From Nocardia vulneris (GTDB lineage: Bacteria > Actinomycetota > Actinomycetes > Mycobacteriales > Mycobacteriaceae): 64,000 nucleotides of DNA. A model generated the notes under the pieces. It was not told the origin of the DNA. It searched no databases and worked only from the letters and a program-made list of their open reading frames with translations. Where the stretch lies: contig NZ_BDCI01000013.1 in the NCBI RefSeq assembly GCF_001613425.1, positions 145,756-209,755 of the forward strand, in the 5' to 3' direction. Below are positions 16,976 to 25,683 of the stretch, piece after piece. Positions within the stretch are counted from its first letter, which is position 1. Each line of letters begins with the position of its first letter. The position numbers and the translations under genes are program-made.

Positions 16976-17857
16976 ATGAGTAAGTTCTTCGACTCCGTCG
17001 ACGCGGTCACGCAGCGGCTCACCGAGGCCGGGTACCTTCCGTCCCTCGATATCGCCACCGCGGTCTTCCTCGCCGGGCACCTCGGCAAGCCCCTCCTGAT
17101 CGAGGGGCCGGCCGGCGTCGGCAAAACCGAGCTCGCCAAGGCCGTCGCCGCCGCGGCGACCGCCGACCTCATCCGGCTGCAATGCTACGAAGGCATCGAC
17201 GAGGCCCGTGCCCTCTACGAGTGGAACCACGCCAAACAGCTGCTGCGCATCACCTCCGAACGCGAAGACTGGGACAGCACCCGCGACCACGTCTTCACCG
17301 ACGAGTTCCTGCTCGCCCGCCCGCTGCTCGCCGCCATCCGCAACCCGGACCCCACCGTGCTGCTCATCGACGAACTCGACAAAGCCGATGTGGAACTCGA
17401 AGGCCTACTGCTCGAGGTCCTCGGCGACTATCAGGTCAGCATCCCCGAACTCGGCACCATCACCGCGGTCCGCGCGCCGTTCGTCCTCGTCACCTCCAAC
17501 GCCAACCGCGACCTCTCCGACGCCCTGAAACGCCGCTGCCTGTACCTCCACATCGACTACCCCACAGCCGAATTGGAGCGAGCCATCGTCCGGATGAAGG
17601 TGCCGGAACTCGACGAAGCCCTCGGCGAACCCGTGGTGCGGGTCGTCGGCGCACTGCGCGAACTGTCGTTGCGCAAGCCGCCGTCCGTCGCCGAAACCGT
17701 CGACTGGGCACGGACTCTCGTCGCGCTGGGCGCGCGCGCCGTCACCGGCAACGTGATTCGCTCGACGCTCGGTGTGCTGCTGAAATATCAAGCGGACCAC
17801 CGGATTGCGAGCGAGAAGTTGGGGTTGGGGGAGTCGGACGAAGGTGCGTCGAGATGA
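16976..17857 (+). CDS. MoxR-family AAA+ ATPase
   Basis: The 293-residue ATPase has Walker A GPAGVGKTE at about 44-52, Walker B LLIDELDKAD near residue 130, a sensor region TSNANRDLSDALKRRC, and the MoxR-type C-terminal lid. MoxR ATPases act as chaperones with VWA-domain partners, often to insert metals or mature enzymes. A VWA (CoxE-like) protein is encoded downstream, so the two are probably partners. The normal short spacing to that gene is broken by a duplicated fragment of the VWA gene start (18060-18203). Confidence 0.88.
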   Translation: MSKFFDSVDAVTQRLTEAGYLPSLDIATAVFLAGHLGKPLLIEGPAGVGKTELAKAVAAAATADLIRLQCYEGIDEARALYEWNHAKQLLRITSEREDWDSTRDHVFTDEFLLARPLLAAIRNPDPTVLLIDELDKADVELEGLLLEVLGDYQVSIPELGTITAVRAPFVLVTSNANRDLSDALKRRCLYLHIDYPTAELERAIVRMKVPELDEALGEPVVRVVGALRELSLRKPPSVAETVDWARTLVALGARAVTGNVIRSTLGVLLKYQADHRIASEKLGLGESDEGASR

Positions 17858-18059
17858 CTGTCCGTGTGCTCGTTCTTCACCCGCCTCGCTGGCTCCGCAC
17901 ACATTCACCGGCTGCTCGCAGCGAAAGCGGCTACCTCGCCGCGGCAATGCGCCGGGCTGACCGTGCCGCCTCGGTCGGCCCGACCGCCTTCGGCGCCAAC
18001 GCTTCCCGCTGCATCGACGGGCCCCGCAGTGGAGTGCCTGCCCGGGAAAGGCCGGCGGC

Positions 18060-18203
18060 ATGACCTCCTCCACGCGGCGAGGGCGTCCTGCTGCGCGACC
18101 TCCCGAGACGATGACGGACCGTCTGGTCGAGTTCGTGGGGCTGCTGCGGGATCACACCATCACCGCGGGCCCCGGCGAAACCCTCGATGCCGCAGCGACA
18201 ATG
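18060..18203 (+). repeat. Direct repeat, first copy (second copy 18389-18532)
   Basis: Two 144-base segments exactly 329 bases apart align without gaps. I count about 18 mismatches, roughly 87 percent identity, half of them clustered around codons 8-14. Both begin at an ATG. Confidence 0.85.
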
Positions 18204-18205
18204 CG
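18060..18205 (+). pseudogene. Truncated duplicate of the VWA gene 5' end
   Basis: The first 48 codons repeat the N-terminus of the VWA protein (shared TMTDRLVEFVGLLRDH and ITAGP.ETLDAAA). After about codon 48 the reading frame no longer resembles it and runs on to 18392 as arginine-, cysteine- and glycine-rich sequence. The intact copy starts 329 bases downstream. A peptide of 110 residues could still be made, but it would have no VWA domain. I read it as a decayed partial duplication between MoxR and VWA. Confidence 0.7.
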
Positions 18206-18388
18206 TCAGGCGGGCCGTAGTGCTGCAGCGACTACCGGTCGAGGCGTGCGCCTGGCCGCTCGTGGATCGAATTTGTGCACTATCGGGTGTACGGGTGGGC
18301 TTTGTTGCCGTAGATGTGGGGGCGGTGCAACCGCCCTCCGTGGTGCCGACGCAGCCCGCAGGAGCGAGCCCGTCCGCAGGATGGCGGC

Positions 18389-19810
18389 ATGACCTCTTCC
18401 GCGCGGCGAGGCGACACCGCACCGCAACCTCCCGAGACGATGACGGACCGTCTGGTCGAGTTCGTGGGCCTGCTGCGGGATCACGGCATCACCGCCGGCC
18501 CCAGCGAAACCCTCGACGCCGCAGCGGCAATGGTCGCGCTCGGCCTGTCCGACCGTAATCGGCTGCGGTCCGGGATGGCGGCATGCCTGCTGCGCCGCAA
18601 CGGCCAGCGCGCCGTCTTCGACCAGCTCTTCGACCTCTACTTCCTGACCACCGAGCAGCCGCAGGCCTCGACACCCGCCACCCCGGAATCCATTGCTGCG
18701 CTGCGGGATCGCCTGGTGGCCGCGCTGGTCGACGACGATCCCGAAGCCGCCGCCGAACTCGCCCGCCAGGCGCTCACCGAACTCGGCGCCTACGGGGGAG
18801 CGGGCTCCGGACAATCCACCACGCCCGTCACCACCGCGTCCGGCGCAGGCTGGTCCTCCTACCTGACCATGAAATCCCTTCGCCCCGAAGAGCTCGTGGA
18901 CCGCATCGTCGCCGGCATGGGCGGCTCGTCACCCCTGGACAGCACCGTCCACACCATCGAAGCCAACCGCCGCCTCAACCGATTCCGCACCGCCGTCCAA
19001 TCCGAGGCCCGCCTGCGCTCCGCCCAACTGCGCGGCACCGAATACATTGCCCGCCGCGGCGTCGACACCAGCTCCGACCAGATCGATTTCCTCGGCGCCC
19101 GCGAACAGGACCTCGCCGAAATGCGCCGCTTGGTAAACCCTTTGGCCCGCAAACTAGCCACCCGCCTCGCCGCCCGCCGCCGCAAATCCGTCCGCGGCCA
19201 CATCGACATGCGCCGCACCCTGCGCCGCTCCATGGCCACCGGCGGCGTCCCCATCGACCCCGTCCTGCGCGCCCGCAAACACGGCCGCCCCGACCTCGTA
19301 GTCCTCGCCGACCTCTCCGGCTCCGTCACCGGCTTCTCCGAGTTCACCCTCCACCTCGTCCAAGCCCTGCAAGACCAATTCACCAAGGTCCGCAGCTTCG
19401 GCTTCATCGACACCTGCGACGAAATCACCCCCCACTTCACCCCCGGCGACCCACCCACCCCCCACCTGGCCGCCCGAATCATCCGCGAAGCCAACGTATC
19501 TCGCTACGGCAGCTCCAACTACGGCGAGGCGTTGCAGGGCTTCGTGGACCAGTACCTCGAATCCCTGGGCCCCCGCACCTCGCTGCTCATCCTCGGCGAC
19601 GCCCGCACCAACCGCACCAACCCCAACCTCGAAGCCCTACAACTCATGCGCGACCGAGCCAAGTATGTCTACTGGCTGAACCCAGAACCCTCCCGCTCCT
19701 GGTCCACGGGCGACTCCGCCGCCGAGGTGTACGCGGAGCGCGTGACGATGCACGAGTGCCGGAATGTAAAGCAGTTAGCCGAGGTCATAGGACGTTTGTT
19801 GCCGACTTGA
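18389..19810 (+). CDS. VWA domain-containing CoxE-like protein
   Basis: The 473-residue protein has an N-terminal region with MTDRLVEFVGLLRDHGITAG and a long alpha-helical middle. Its C-terminal von Willebrand A domain carries the MIDAS motif DLSGS at about residues 307-311 and the later TCDEITPHF block. This is the CoxE/DUF58-like arrangement found with MoxR ATPases. The partner ATPase is the gene upstream. ATG 18389 is preceded by AGGATGG; ATG 18440 is an alternative. It ends 90 bases before the defence island, and the base composition drops just after it. Confidence 0.85.
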   Translation: MTSSARRGDTAPQPPETMTDRLVEFVGLLRDHGITAGPSETLDAAAAMVALGLSDRNRLRSGMAACLLRRNGQRAVFDQLFDLYFLTTEQPQASTPATPESIAALRDRLVAALVDDDPEAAAELARQALTELGAYGGAGSGQSTTPVTTASGAGWSSYLTMKSLRPEELVDRIVAGMGGSSPLDSTVHTIEANRRLNRFRTAVQSEARLRSAQLRGTEYIARRGVDTSSDQIDFLGAREQDLAEMRRLVNPLARKLATRLAARRRKSVRGHIDMRRTLRRSMATGGVPIDPVLRARKHGRPDLVVLADLSGSVTGFSEFTLHLVQALQDQFTKVRSFGFIDTCDEITPHFTPGDPPTPHLAARIIREANVSRYGSSNYGEALQGFVDQYLESLGPRTSLLILGDARTNRTNPNLEALQLMRDRAKYVYWLNPEPSRSWSTGDSAAEVYAERVTMHECRNVKQLAEVIGRLLPT

Positions 19811-19900
19811 GCATGTTCGTAACGATGGGCATACGTTGGCGGATCTTCCACTAAAGTTCTGTACTCGAACTGTGGTGGTGGAGTGATCGTGGGGTTGGCG

Positions 19901-21445
19901 ATGACGGCAGAGTGGCAATTCGACGTCCCGACGGCAGGGACCAAGTACTTGCCGCCGGACTCGCGGTATATGGACGCACTGACCAGTCAGGGATATGGCT
20001 TCGAGGCCGCGATTGCCGATCTGATCGACAACTCGATAGATGCGGGCGCGAACGACGTCGTCGTGCACTTCTTGCGAGACGGTGACAACCTTGTCAGCCT
20101 GCTTGTCATCGATGACGGCCACGGGATGGCCGACGAAGAACTCGACGTCGCGATGACGGTGGGTGGCCGCCGCAATTACGCTGCCAACGCGCTCGGCATG
20201 TTCGGGACCGGCCTGAAGTCCGCCTCGCTGAGCCAGGCGTCTGCGGTAACCGTGACGAGCAGAACGCGCAAAACCCGCCCAGCCGGTCGACGGTGGGAGA
20301 TGGACCGTGCTCGTGACGGGTTCCAATGCGACATCGTCGAGCCCCGTTACGCCCAGTCACTGATCGACCGCTATAACGGTTGCCCGATCATGTGGCACGG
20401 TACGGTGGTTCGTTGGGACGGAGTCAAGAACTTTCCACAGCACGGCGGTGGTGGACAAACCGACCGCTACCTCCATCGCACGATCAACAAGCTGGGGTTG
20501 CATCTCGGCCTGCAACTGCATCGGTTCCTGCTCCGAGCAGACTTCAACATAACCATCGCTGTCGAGGACATCCGGACAGGCGACGTTTACATGAATTTCG
20601 GCGTTGTGCCGCTCGATCCCTTCGGCTATCCCGTGAGCGGACACCCCGGCTATCCCCGGACTTTTGTGGCCGAGATTCCATCCATCGGCCCGCTGGAGTT
20701 GCGCGCCCATGTCTGGCCTGCGAAGTCTTCGCTGGACGAGTACAAGTCGGTTGGCTCTGTCCTGGACCGCCAGGGTTTCTATTTCTATCGCCACGGCAGG
20801 CTGGTCCAGGCCGGCGGGTGGAACAACTTTCGGCAGCCTGAGCAACACCTCTCGCTCGGGCGAGTCGATATCGACCTGCCCACGGACAGCCGCGATGTGC
20901 TGCGGCTGAGTGTGAAGAAGGAGGGTGTCGAGGCGTCCCCGGAGTTCGTGTCGGCTGTCGAGGACGCTCGTGACTCAGATGGCCGTCTCTTCGCCGAGTT
21001 CGTGCTCGATGCTCAGACGGTCTATCGGGAAGCTCGAAAACGCTCGGGCACTCACCGGCGGCCAGTGATACCGCCCGGCGTTGGATTCGCACCGGCAGTT
21101 CGTGAAGCAATCGAAGAAGAACTGCCGCTGATACCAGGCGAGCAGCCGATCACCATTCAATGGCGCAAATTGGCCGGCGATGTCTTCTTCGAGGTAGATC
21201 GCGATCGGCGGATGATCGCGCTCAACCGCCGCTATCGAACAGCCATCCTCGGCGGGCGGCGCGGAACCCTCAACGATGCACCGATGCTGAAGTCGTTGCT
21301 GTTCTTCCTGCTTCATGAGGTGTTCGAGAAGGAGTTCAGTGGATCACGGGTCAAAGACAATCTTCAGCTATGGCAGTCGGTTCTGGTCGCAGCCGCGCGA
21401 GCAGAAATGGACCAAATCGACGACGACGCTGGAGATTCCGAATGA
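19901..21445 (+). CDS. MORC/MutL-like GHKL ATPase of the defence island
   Basis: The 514-residue protein has a complete GHKL ATPase site. The N box is E36 to N44 in EAAIADLIDNSIDAG, the G1 box is DDGHGM at 71-76, and the G2 box is GMFGTGLKSA at 99-108. A C-terminal S5-like half follows. Prokaryotic MORC ATPases are encoded beside Z1-type proteins and cytosine methyltransferases in predicted restriction-modification systems, and a MutL-like ATPase is part of Mza systems. It likely binds ATP and clamps on DNA. It overlaps the Z1 gene by four bases. ATG 19901 is preferred; GTG 19883 in frame is possible. Codon use is less GC-rich than in the flanks. Confidence 0.85.
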   Translation: MTAEWQFDVPTAGTKYLPPDSRYMDALTSQGYGFEAAIADLIDNSIDAGANDVVVHFLRDGDNLVSLLVIDDGHGMADEELDVAMTVGGRRNYAANALGMFGTGLKSASLSQASAVTVTSRTRKTRPAGRRWEMDRARDGFQCDIVEPRYAQSLIDRYNGCPIMWHGTVVRWDGVKNFPQHGGGGQTDRYLHRTINKLGLHLGLQLHRFLLRADFNITIAVEDIRTGDVYMNFGVVPLDPFGYPVSGHPGYPRTFVAEIPSIGPLELRAHVWPAKSSLDEYKSVGSVLDRQGFYFYRHGRLVQAGGWNNFRQPEQHLSLGRVDIDLPTDSRDVLRLSVKKEGVEASPEFVSAVEDARDSDGRLFAEFVLDAQTVYREARKRSGTHRRPVIPPGVGFAPAVREAIEEELPLIPGEQPITIQWRKLAGDVFFEVDRDRRMIALNRRYRTAILGGRRGTLNDAPMLKSLLFFLLHEVFEKEFSGSRVKDNLQLWQSVLVAAARAEMDQIDDDAGDSE

Positions 21446-24393
21446 CCGACCTCGAAGCGCTGCGACTCGCGCTGCACGGCGCTGTTGTCGCGGACATGGG
21501 CGCAAGCAGACCGAAGAAGCTCGTTCGCGCCATGGAGTATCAGGCCGAAGACATGGGTCCTGAGGCATCGTTGTTGGCGAATGAAGACGATTTTCGCCAA
21601 TCGCTGTTCATCGCGTCACCCGGTGACCGACTGGTGGGTATGTGGCGAAAACTGTTGACGCAGTGGGATTTTGTCCAGCAACCGCAGTGGTCGACCGCGC
21701 CGTCGAGGACAGACGAACGGCGAGCAGATATCTATCGCCTCCTCGGAGTCGAGCGTGGGACTCACAAGCTGCTCGAAGCGTTGATACCGGTAGCGATCGC
21801 GGCGCCTCCTGTTGTAATCAGCGATAAGTTCATACCGTGGTACACGCCGCAGTCGCAGCAAGGGAGGCCGTGGTATTGGCCCTCGTACGAAGGTGTGTTG
21901 CGGCGAAAAGGTTGGTCCGAGGAAGCGATCGCGGGTCTGGACCTGGCCACTGACCGTGTCGTCGAGCGGCTGGCGGATCCCACGCGGTCTGAGGCATACC
22001 AGTCGAAGGGTCTCGTCGTCGGGTACGTCCAGTCGGGGAAAACTGCGAACTTCACCGGCGTGATCGCCAAGGCAATCGATGCCGGCTACCGCTTGGTCAT
22101 TGTGCTCGGCGGCACCCTCAACCTTCTCCGCGGTCAGACGCAGCGGAGGCTGGACATGGAACTCGTCGGTCGAGAGAACATCTTGCGCGGCGCCAACGAG
22201 TTCGAGTCCGACTATGCCGATGATCCTGCGTGGATCAAGCGGAGATTTGTCGAATTCGGCAGTCTCCCTTCATCCTTGGCGGCCTTCGATATAGTCCGTA
22301 TGACGACCCGTAACGATGATTACAAGAGCCTGCTGCAAGGCATCATCGCGCTCGAGTTCGAGAAGCAGGAGCCTGCGTTACCGCTCTACGACACCAGGAA
22401 CCTGCACCGATCATCGGCTCGCCTCATGGTGGTCAAGAAGAACAAGTCTGTGCTTGCCAAGCTGGTCAAAGATTTGAACAAGATAAAGACACCATTGACC
22501 GAGATCCCCGTACTGATCATCGATGACGAGTCGGACGAGGCCTCCGTCAATACCTCGCGGCCCAAGTCCGACGCCGATCGTACGGCTATCAATCAGAAGG
22601 TCTCGGACTTGCTCACGATGCTGCCGCGTGCGCAGTACGTCGGCTACACGGCAACGCCCTACGCGAACGTTTTCATAGATCCGAGTGATACCGCAGATAT
22701 TTTCCCGAAGGACTTCATCGTCTCACTGCCACGTCCGGACGGTTACATGGGCGCGAGCGACTTCCATGATCTCGACTCGGAGATAGCGGAAGCTGAACGC
22801 ACAGTGTCCAACTCGAACGAGATGGCGCACGTACGTGATGTCTTCATCGAATCCGATGACGATACCGCGTGCTTGCAGCAGGCGATCGACATGTTCGTAC
22901 TGACGGCCGCTATGAAGCTGTATCGTGAGGACAAAGGCGGACTCGGGGACCGCTACTTCATGCATCACACGATGCTGATCCACGAATCCAGTTGGATCGA
23001 TGTCCATCGAGAGCTTCTCGGCCGTGTCACCAAATTGTGGTGGGACGCAGGGTATCTAGGATCTGCGGGCCATGAACGACTGCGCACGTTGTTCGATGAT
23101 GATGTGGCACCGGTGTCAGCCGCACGTAGCGAAGGGCTTGCTGTTCCCGGCACCTACGACGAGTTGATGCCCTACGTTGGTCCCGCTGCTGTTCGTATCG
23201 GCGGTGACGATAAGCCCATCATCGTCGTCAACGGTGACAAGGATATCGAGACCGGCGAGGCGGACTTCGACAAGCGTTCTATCTGGAAGATCCTCATCGG
23301 CGGTCAGAAGCTGTCCCGCGGGTTCACCATCGAAGGTCTTACGGTCTCTTATTTTCGACGCAAAGCCACCAACGTCTCGGCCTTGATGCAGATGGGGCGA
23401 TGGTTCGGATTCCGCGAGGGCTACCGGGATCTGGTTCGGTTGTATATCGGCAGAGAAGAAGCCGGTGCGAACAACAAGGGAATCGACCTTTATCAGGCAT
23501 TCGAAGCTGTCTGTCTGGATGAGGAAAGCTTCCGCAGCGAGTTGGAACAGTACGCAGTGCTCATTGACGGGGAACCTCAGGTGACGCCTGCGCAGGTGCC
23601 ACCGCTTGTCGCACAGCATCTTCCATGGCTAAAGCCCACGAGTCCGAACAAGATGTACAACTCCAGGCTGGTCGAGATCCAGAGTGCAGGACAGTGGGAG
23701 GAACCCACCGCGTATCCGACTGCGGTGCCTGACCTGCGGCAGAACACACAACTCTGGTTGCCGGTGATCGAGTCGCTGTCCATCGACGCTGTCCCCTTGG
23801 CCTACAACTTCGCGGACGGCAAGAAGCACGGGTTTCCTGCTCTAATAGGCAGACTCGATGCAACCGAGTTTCTCGACCTGGCCGGCGGCTTGAAGTGGCG
23901 TGCCGCAAATCAGTTTGCCCCCCATCTCGAGTACCTGCGCCAGATTACCGCCGGGCGCAACCGCCTGGTCGATGATTGGGTGGTCCTGGCACCGCAGCTT
24001 CTTCGGGGAAGCAATCGAATTGGACTAGGCTCTACCGGGCGCCGCTTCTCATGGTTCGGACGCGACCGACGCCGGGACCCTCTCTTCGGTGTGATCAGTG
24101 ACCCGAAGCACCGCGCCGTCGCTTACAGAATCGCTGGGGCACTGAGCGATTCCAACGATCTGCACACCGAGCACCTGGTCGGAACGCGACGTGGTGTCGT
24201 GGTGCTCTACCCGGTCATCGAGCCCAAACACCATGCCGAAGCGTGCGCAGTCGCACCATTCGATCCGGGGCATGTGGTTATGGCGTTCACCTTCGTTGCC
24301 CCGGCGGATGCGCGGCATGGTGACGATCGTGTTGTCAGATTCACCACTATCGATACCTCGAAGGACGCTGCGATCATCGAATCTATTGATTAG
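21442..24393 (+). CDS. Z1 domain protein (SF2-helicase-like, predicted endonuclease)
   Basis: The 983-residue protein contains Walker A GYVQSGKT at 194-201, a Walker B variant IIDDESDEAS near 358, GYTATPYANVF near 400, and KLSRGFTIEGL plus LMQMGRWFGFR at about 620-655. These are the marks of the Z1 family (PF10593), a helicase-related family predicted to process DNA in restriction systems. The start is set by ATGA at 21442, overlapping the MORC stop; the longer frame from 21370 runs inside the MORC gene. It is followed directly by the methyltransferase. Related loci usually continue with PD-(D/E)XK and AIPR proteins, which are absent here. Confidence 0.88.
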   Translation: MTDLEALRLALHGAVVADMGASRPKKLVRAMEYQAEDMGPEASLLANEDDFRQSLFIASPGDRLVGMWRKLLTQWDFVQQPQWSTAPSRTDERRADIYRLLGVERGTHKLLEALIPVAIAAPPVVISDKFIPWYTPQSQQGRPWYWPSYEGVLRRKGWSEEAIAGLDLATDRVVERLADPTRSEAYQSKGLVVGYVQSGKTANFTGVIAKAIDAGYRLVIVLGGTLNLLRGQTQRRLDMELVGRENILRGANEFESDYADDPAWIKRRFVEFGSLPSSLAAFDIVRMTTRNDDYKSLLQGIIALEFEKQEPALPLYDTRNLHRSSARLMVVKKNKSVLAKLVKDLNKIKTPLTEIPVLIIDDESDEASVNTSRPKSDADRTAINQKVSDLLTMLPRAQYVGYTATPYANVFIDPSDTADIFPKDFIVSLPRPDGYMGASDFHDLDSEIAEAERTVSNSNEMAHVRDVFIESDDDTACLQQAIDMFVLTAAMKLYREDKGGLGDRYFMHHTMLIHESSWIDVHRELLGRVTKLWWDAGYLGSAGHERLRTLFDDDVAPVSAARSEGLAVPGTYDELMPYVGPAAVRIGGDDKPIIVVNGDKDIETGEADFDKRSIWKILIGGQKLSRGFTIEGLTVSYFRRKATNVSALMQMGRWFGFREGYRDLVRLYIGREEAGANNKGIDLYQAFEAVCLDEESFRSELEQYAVLIDGEPQVTPAQVPPLVAQHLPWLKPTSPNKMYNSRLVEIQSAGQWEEPTAYPTAVPDLRQNTQLWLPVIESLSIDAVPLAYNFADGKKHGFPALIGRLDATEFLDLAGGLKWRAANQFAPHLEYLRQITAGRNRLVDDWVVLAPQLLRGSNRIGLGSTGRRFSWFGRDRRRDPLFGVISDPKHRAVAYRIAGALSDSNDLHTEHLVGTRRGVVVLYPVIEPKHHAEACAVAPFDPGHVVMAFTFVAPADARHGDDRVVRFTTIDTSKDAAIIESID

Positions 24394-24507
24394 TTGGCTG
24401 TTTGGGACTACTGGCGGCACCGATCGGAGTTTCTGATCTCGGTCGGCTCCGTAATCCGTGGGGTTGCCGACCGGAGAATCTCCGGGCCGAGCGGTGGGGT
24501 AGCGACC

Positions 24508-25641
24508 ATGCGATCCAGATCGGCGTCTATGATCTTGTGCATGTCGTCAAACGCCGCGCGGGTCGCCGAGATGGTCGACCTCTTCGCAGGGCCGGGCGGC
24601 ATGGACGTAGCAGCTCACTGGCTGGGTACCTCCGTTGTCGGCATCGAGTGGGATGTCAACGCGTGTGAGACGAGGGAAGCTGCAGGGCTGCGGACCAAGT
24701 CTGAAGATGTTCGTGATTTGGGCCCCGAATTATTCTCTAAGGCAACGATTTTGGCTGGTGGTCCGCCTTGTCAAACGTTCTCGGTTGCCGGCTCGGGAGT
24801 CGGTCGCGAGGCTTTGGACGAGGTGCTCAACTTTGTCGATCGAATGGGAGCGGGCGACCGAACGGTCAAGGTGGAGCTGAAGAAGCTGAGAGACGAACGC
24901 ACCGGTCTCGTTCTGGAGCCGCTGCGCTGGGCGCTCGACGCGCTTGAAGTCCACAGCAAGCCGTACAAAGTCATTGTACTGGAACAGGTTCCGGCTGTAT
25001 TGCCGGTGTGGGAGCGGATGGGATCTGTACTCGAGTCAAAAGGCTACAAGGTAGATACTGGGATACTTCGGGCCGAGCAGTTCGGTGTCCCGCAAACTCG
25101 ACGTCGCGCGATTCTCGTCGCTCATCTCGACCGTCAGCCGCGACTCCCACGGCCGACTCACCGACAGTTCCATCGCGATCCCTCGCGGCCCGCGCCGGAC
25201 GCCCATCTCCCCAATTGGCTGACGATGGGGCCGGTGCTGCAACCGGATAGAGAATTTGTGATTGTTTCGAATTACGGTTCCGGCGGCAATCCGAAGGCTC
25301 GCGGTCAGCGCCGCCACGACCAGCCTGCCTACACTGTGACCGGAAAAGTATCACGGAACAAGATGGTCACCTCTGATGGGCAGTACCTCAGGAACCTCGA
25401 CACGGTCGACTCCGGCCGATTGCAAACATTCCCACCTGATTATCCGTGGGCCGGCAAGGACATCGCGCAGCAGATCGGCAACGCCATCCCGCCACGGCTG
25501 GCACTTCATGTCCTGAGCTGGGCGCTGTTCGATCGAGCGCCGAACGAGCAAGCTGTTGACGATGCTGTTGCCAGCAGTTGGTTGAAGACAAGGGGCGGCC
25601 TGCGCCGAAAGTTGCTCGCGACCGATGACGCCACGCCTTAG
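24508..25641 (+). CDS. DNA (cytosine-5) methyltransferase
   Basis: The 377-residue enzyme has motif I FAGPGG at 26-31, motif IV GGPPCQTFS with catalytic C88, motif VI as LEQVP instead of the usual ENV near 158, motif VIII PQTRRRAIL near 196, and motif X QIGNAIPP near 322. It would methylate cytosine C5 in a short target, which cannot be read from sequence. An insertion of about 40 residues follows motif IV. GTGGGG eight bases before ATG 24508 supports this start; the open frame from 24394 has no ribosome site. It ends the plus-strand operon, 42 bases from the end of the convergent operon, and presumably protects host DNA. Confidence 0.88.
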   Translation: MRSRSASMILCMSSNAARVAEMVDLFAGPGGMDVAAHWLGTSVVGIEWDVNACETREAAGLRTKSEDVRDLGPELFSKATILAGGPPCQTFSVAGSGVGREALDEVLNFVDRMGAGDRTVKVELKKLRDERTGLVLEPLRWALDALEVHSKPYKVIVLEQVPAVLPVWERMGSVLESKGYKVDTGILRAEQFGVPQTRRRAILVAHLDRQPRLPRPTHRQFHRDPSRPAPDAHLPNWLTMGPVLQPDREFVIVSNYGSGGNPKARGQRRHDQPAYTVTGKVSRNKMVTSDGQYLRNLDTVDSGRLQTFPPDYPWAGKDIAQQIGNAIPPRLALHVLSWALFDRAPNEQAVDDAVASSWLKTRGGLRRKLLATDDATP

Positions 25642-25683
25642 GGTGATGTACGCCCTGTCGCCACTTGATTGTTGGCCGGGTAT

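Noticed and set aside
18060..18392. A functional 110-residue protein
   Set aside because: Only its first 48 codons match the VWA protein; the rest looks like non-coding sequence.
21370..21441. Upstream extension of the Z1 protein
   Set aside because: It lies in the MORC coding sequence in another frame; ATG 21442 with the ATGA overlap is the natural start.
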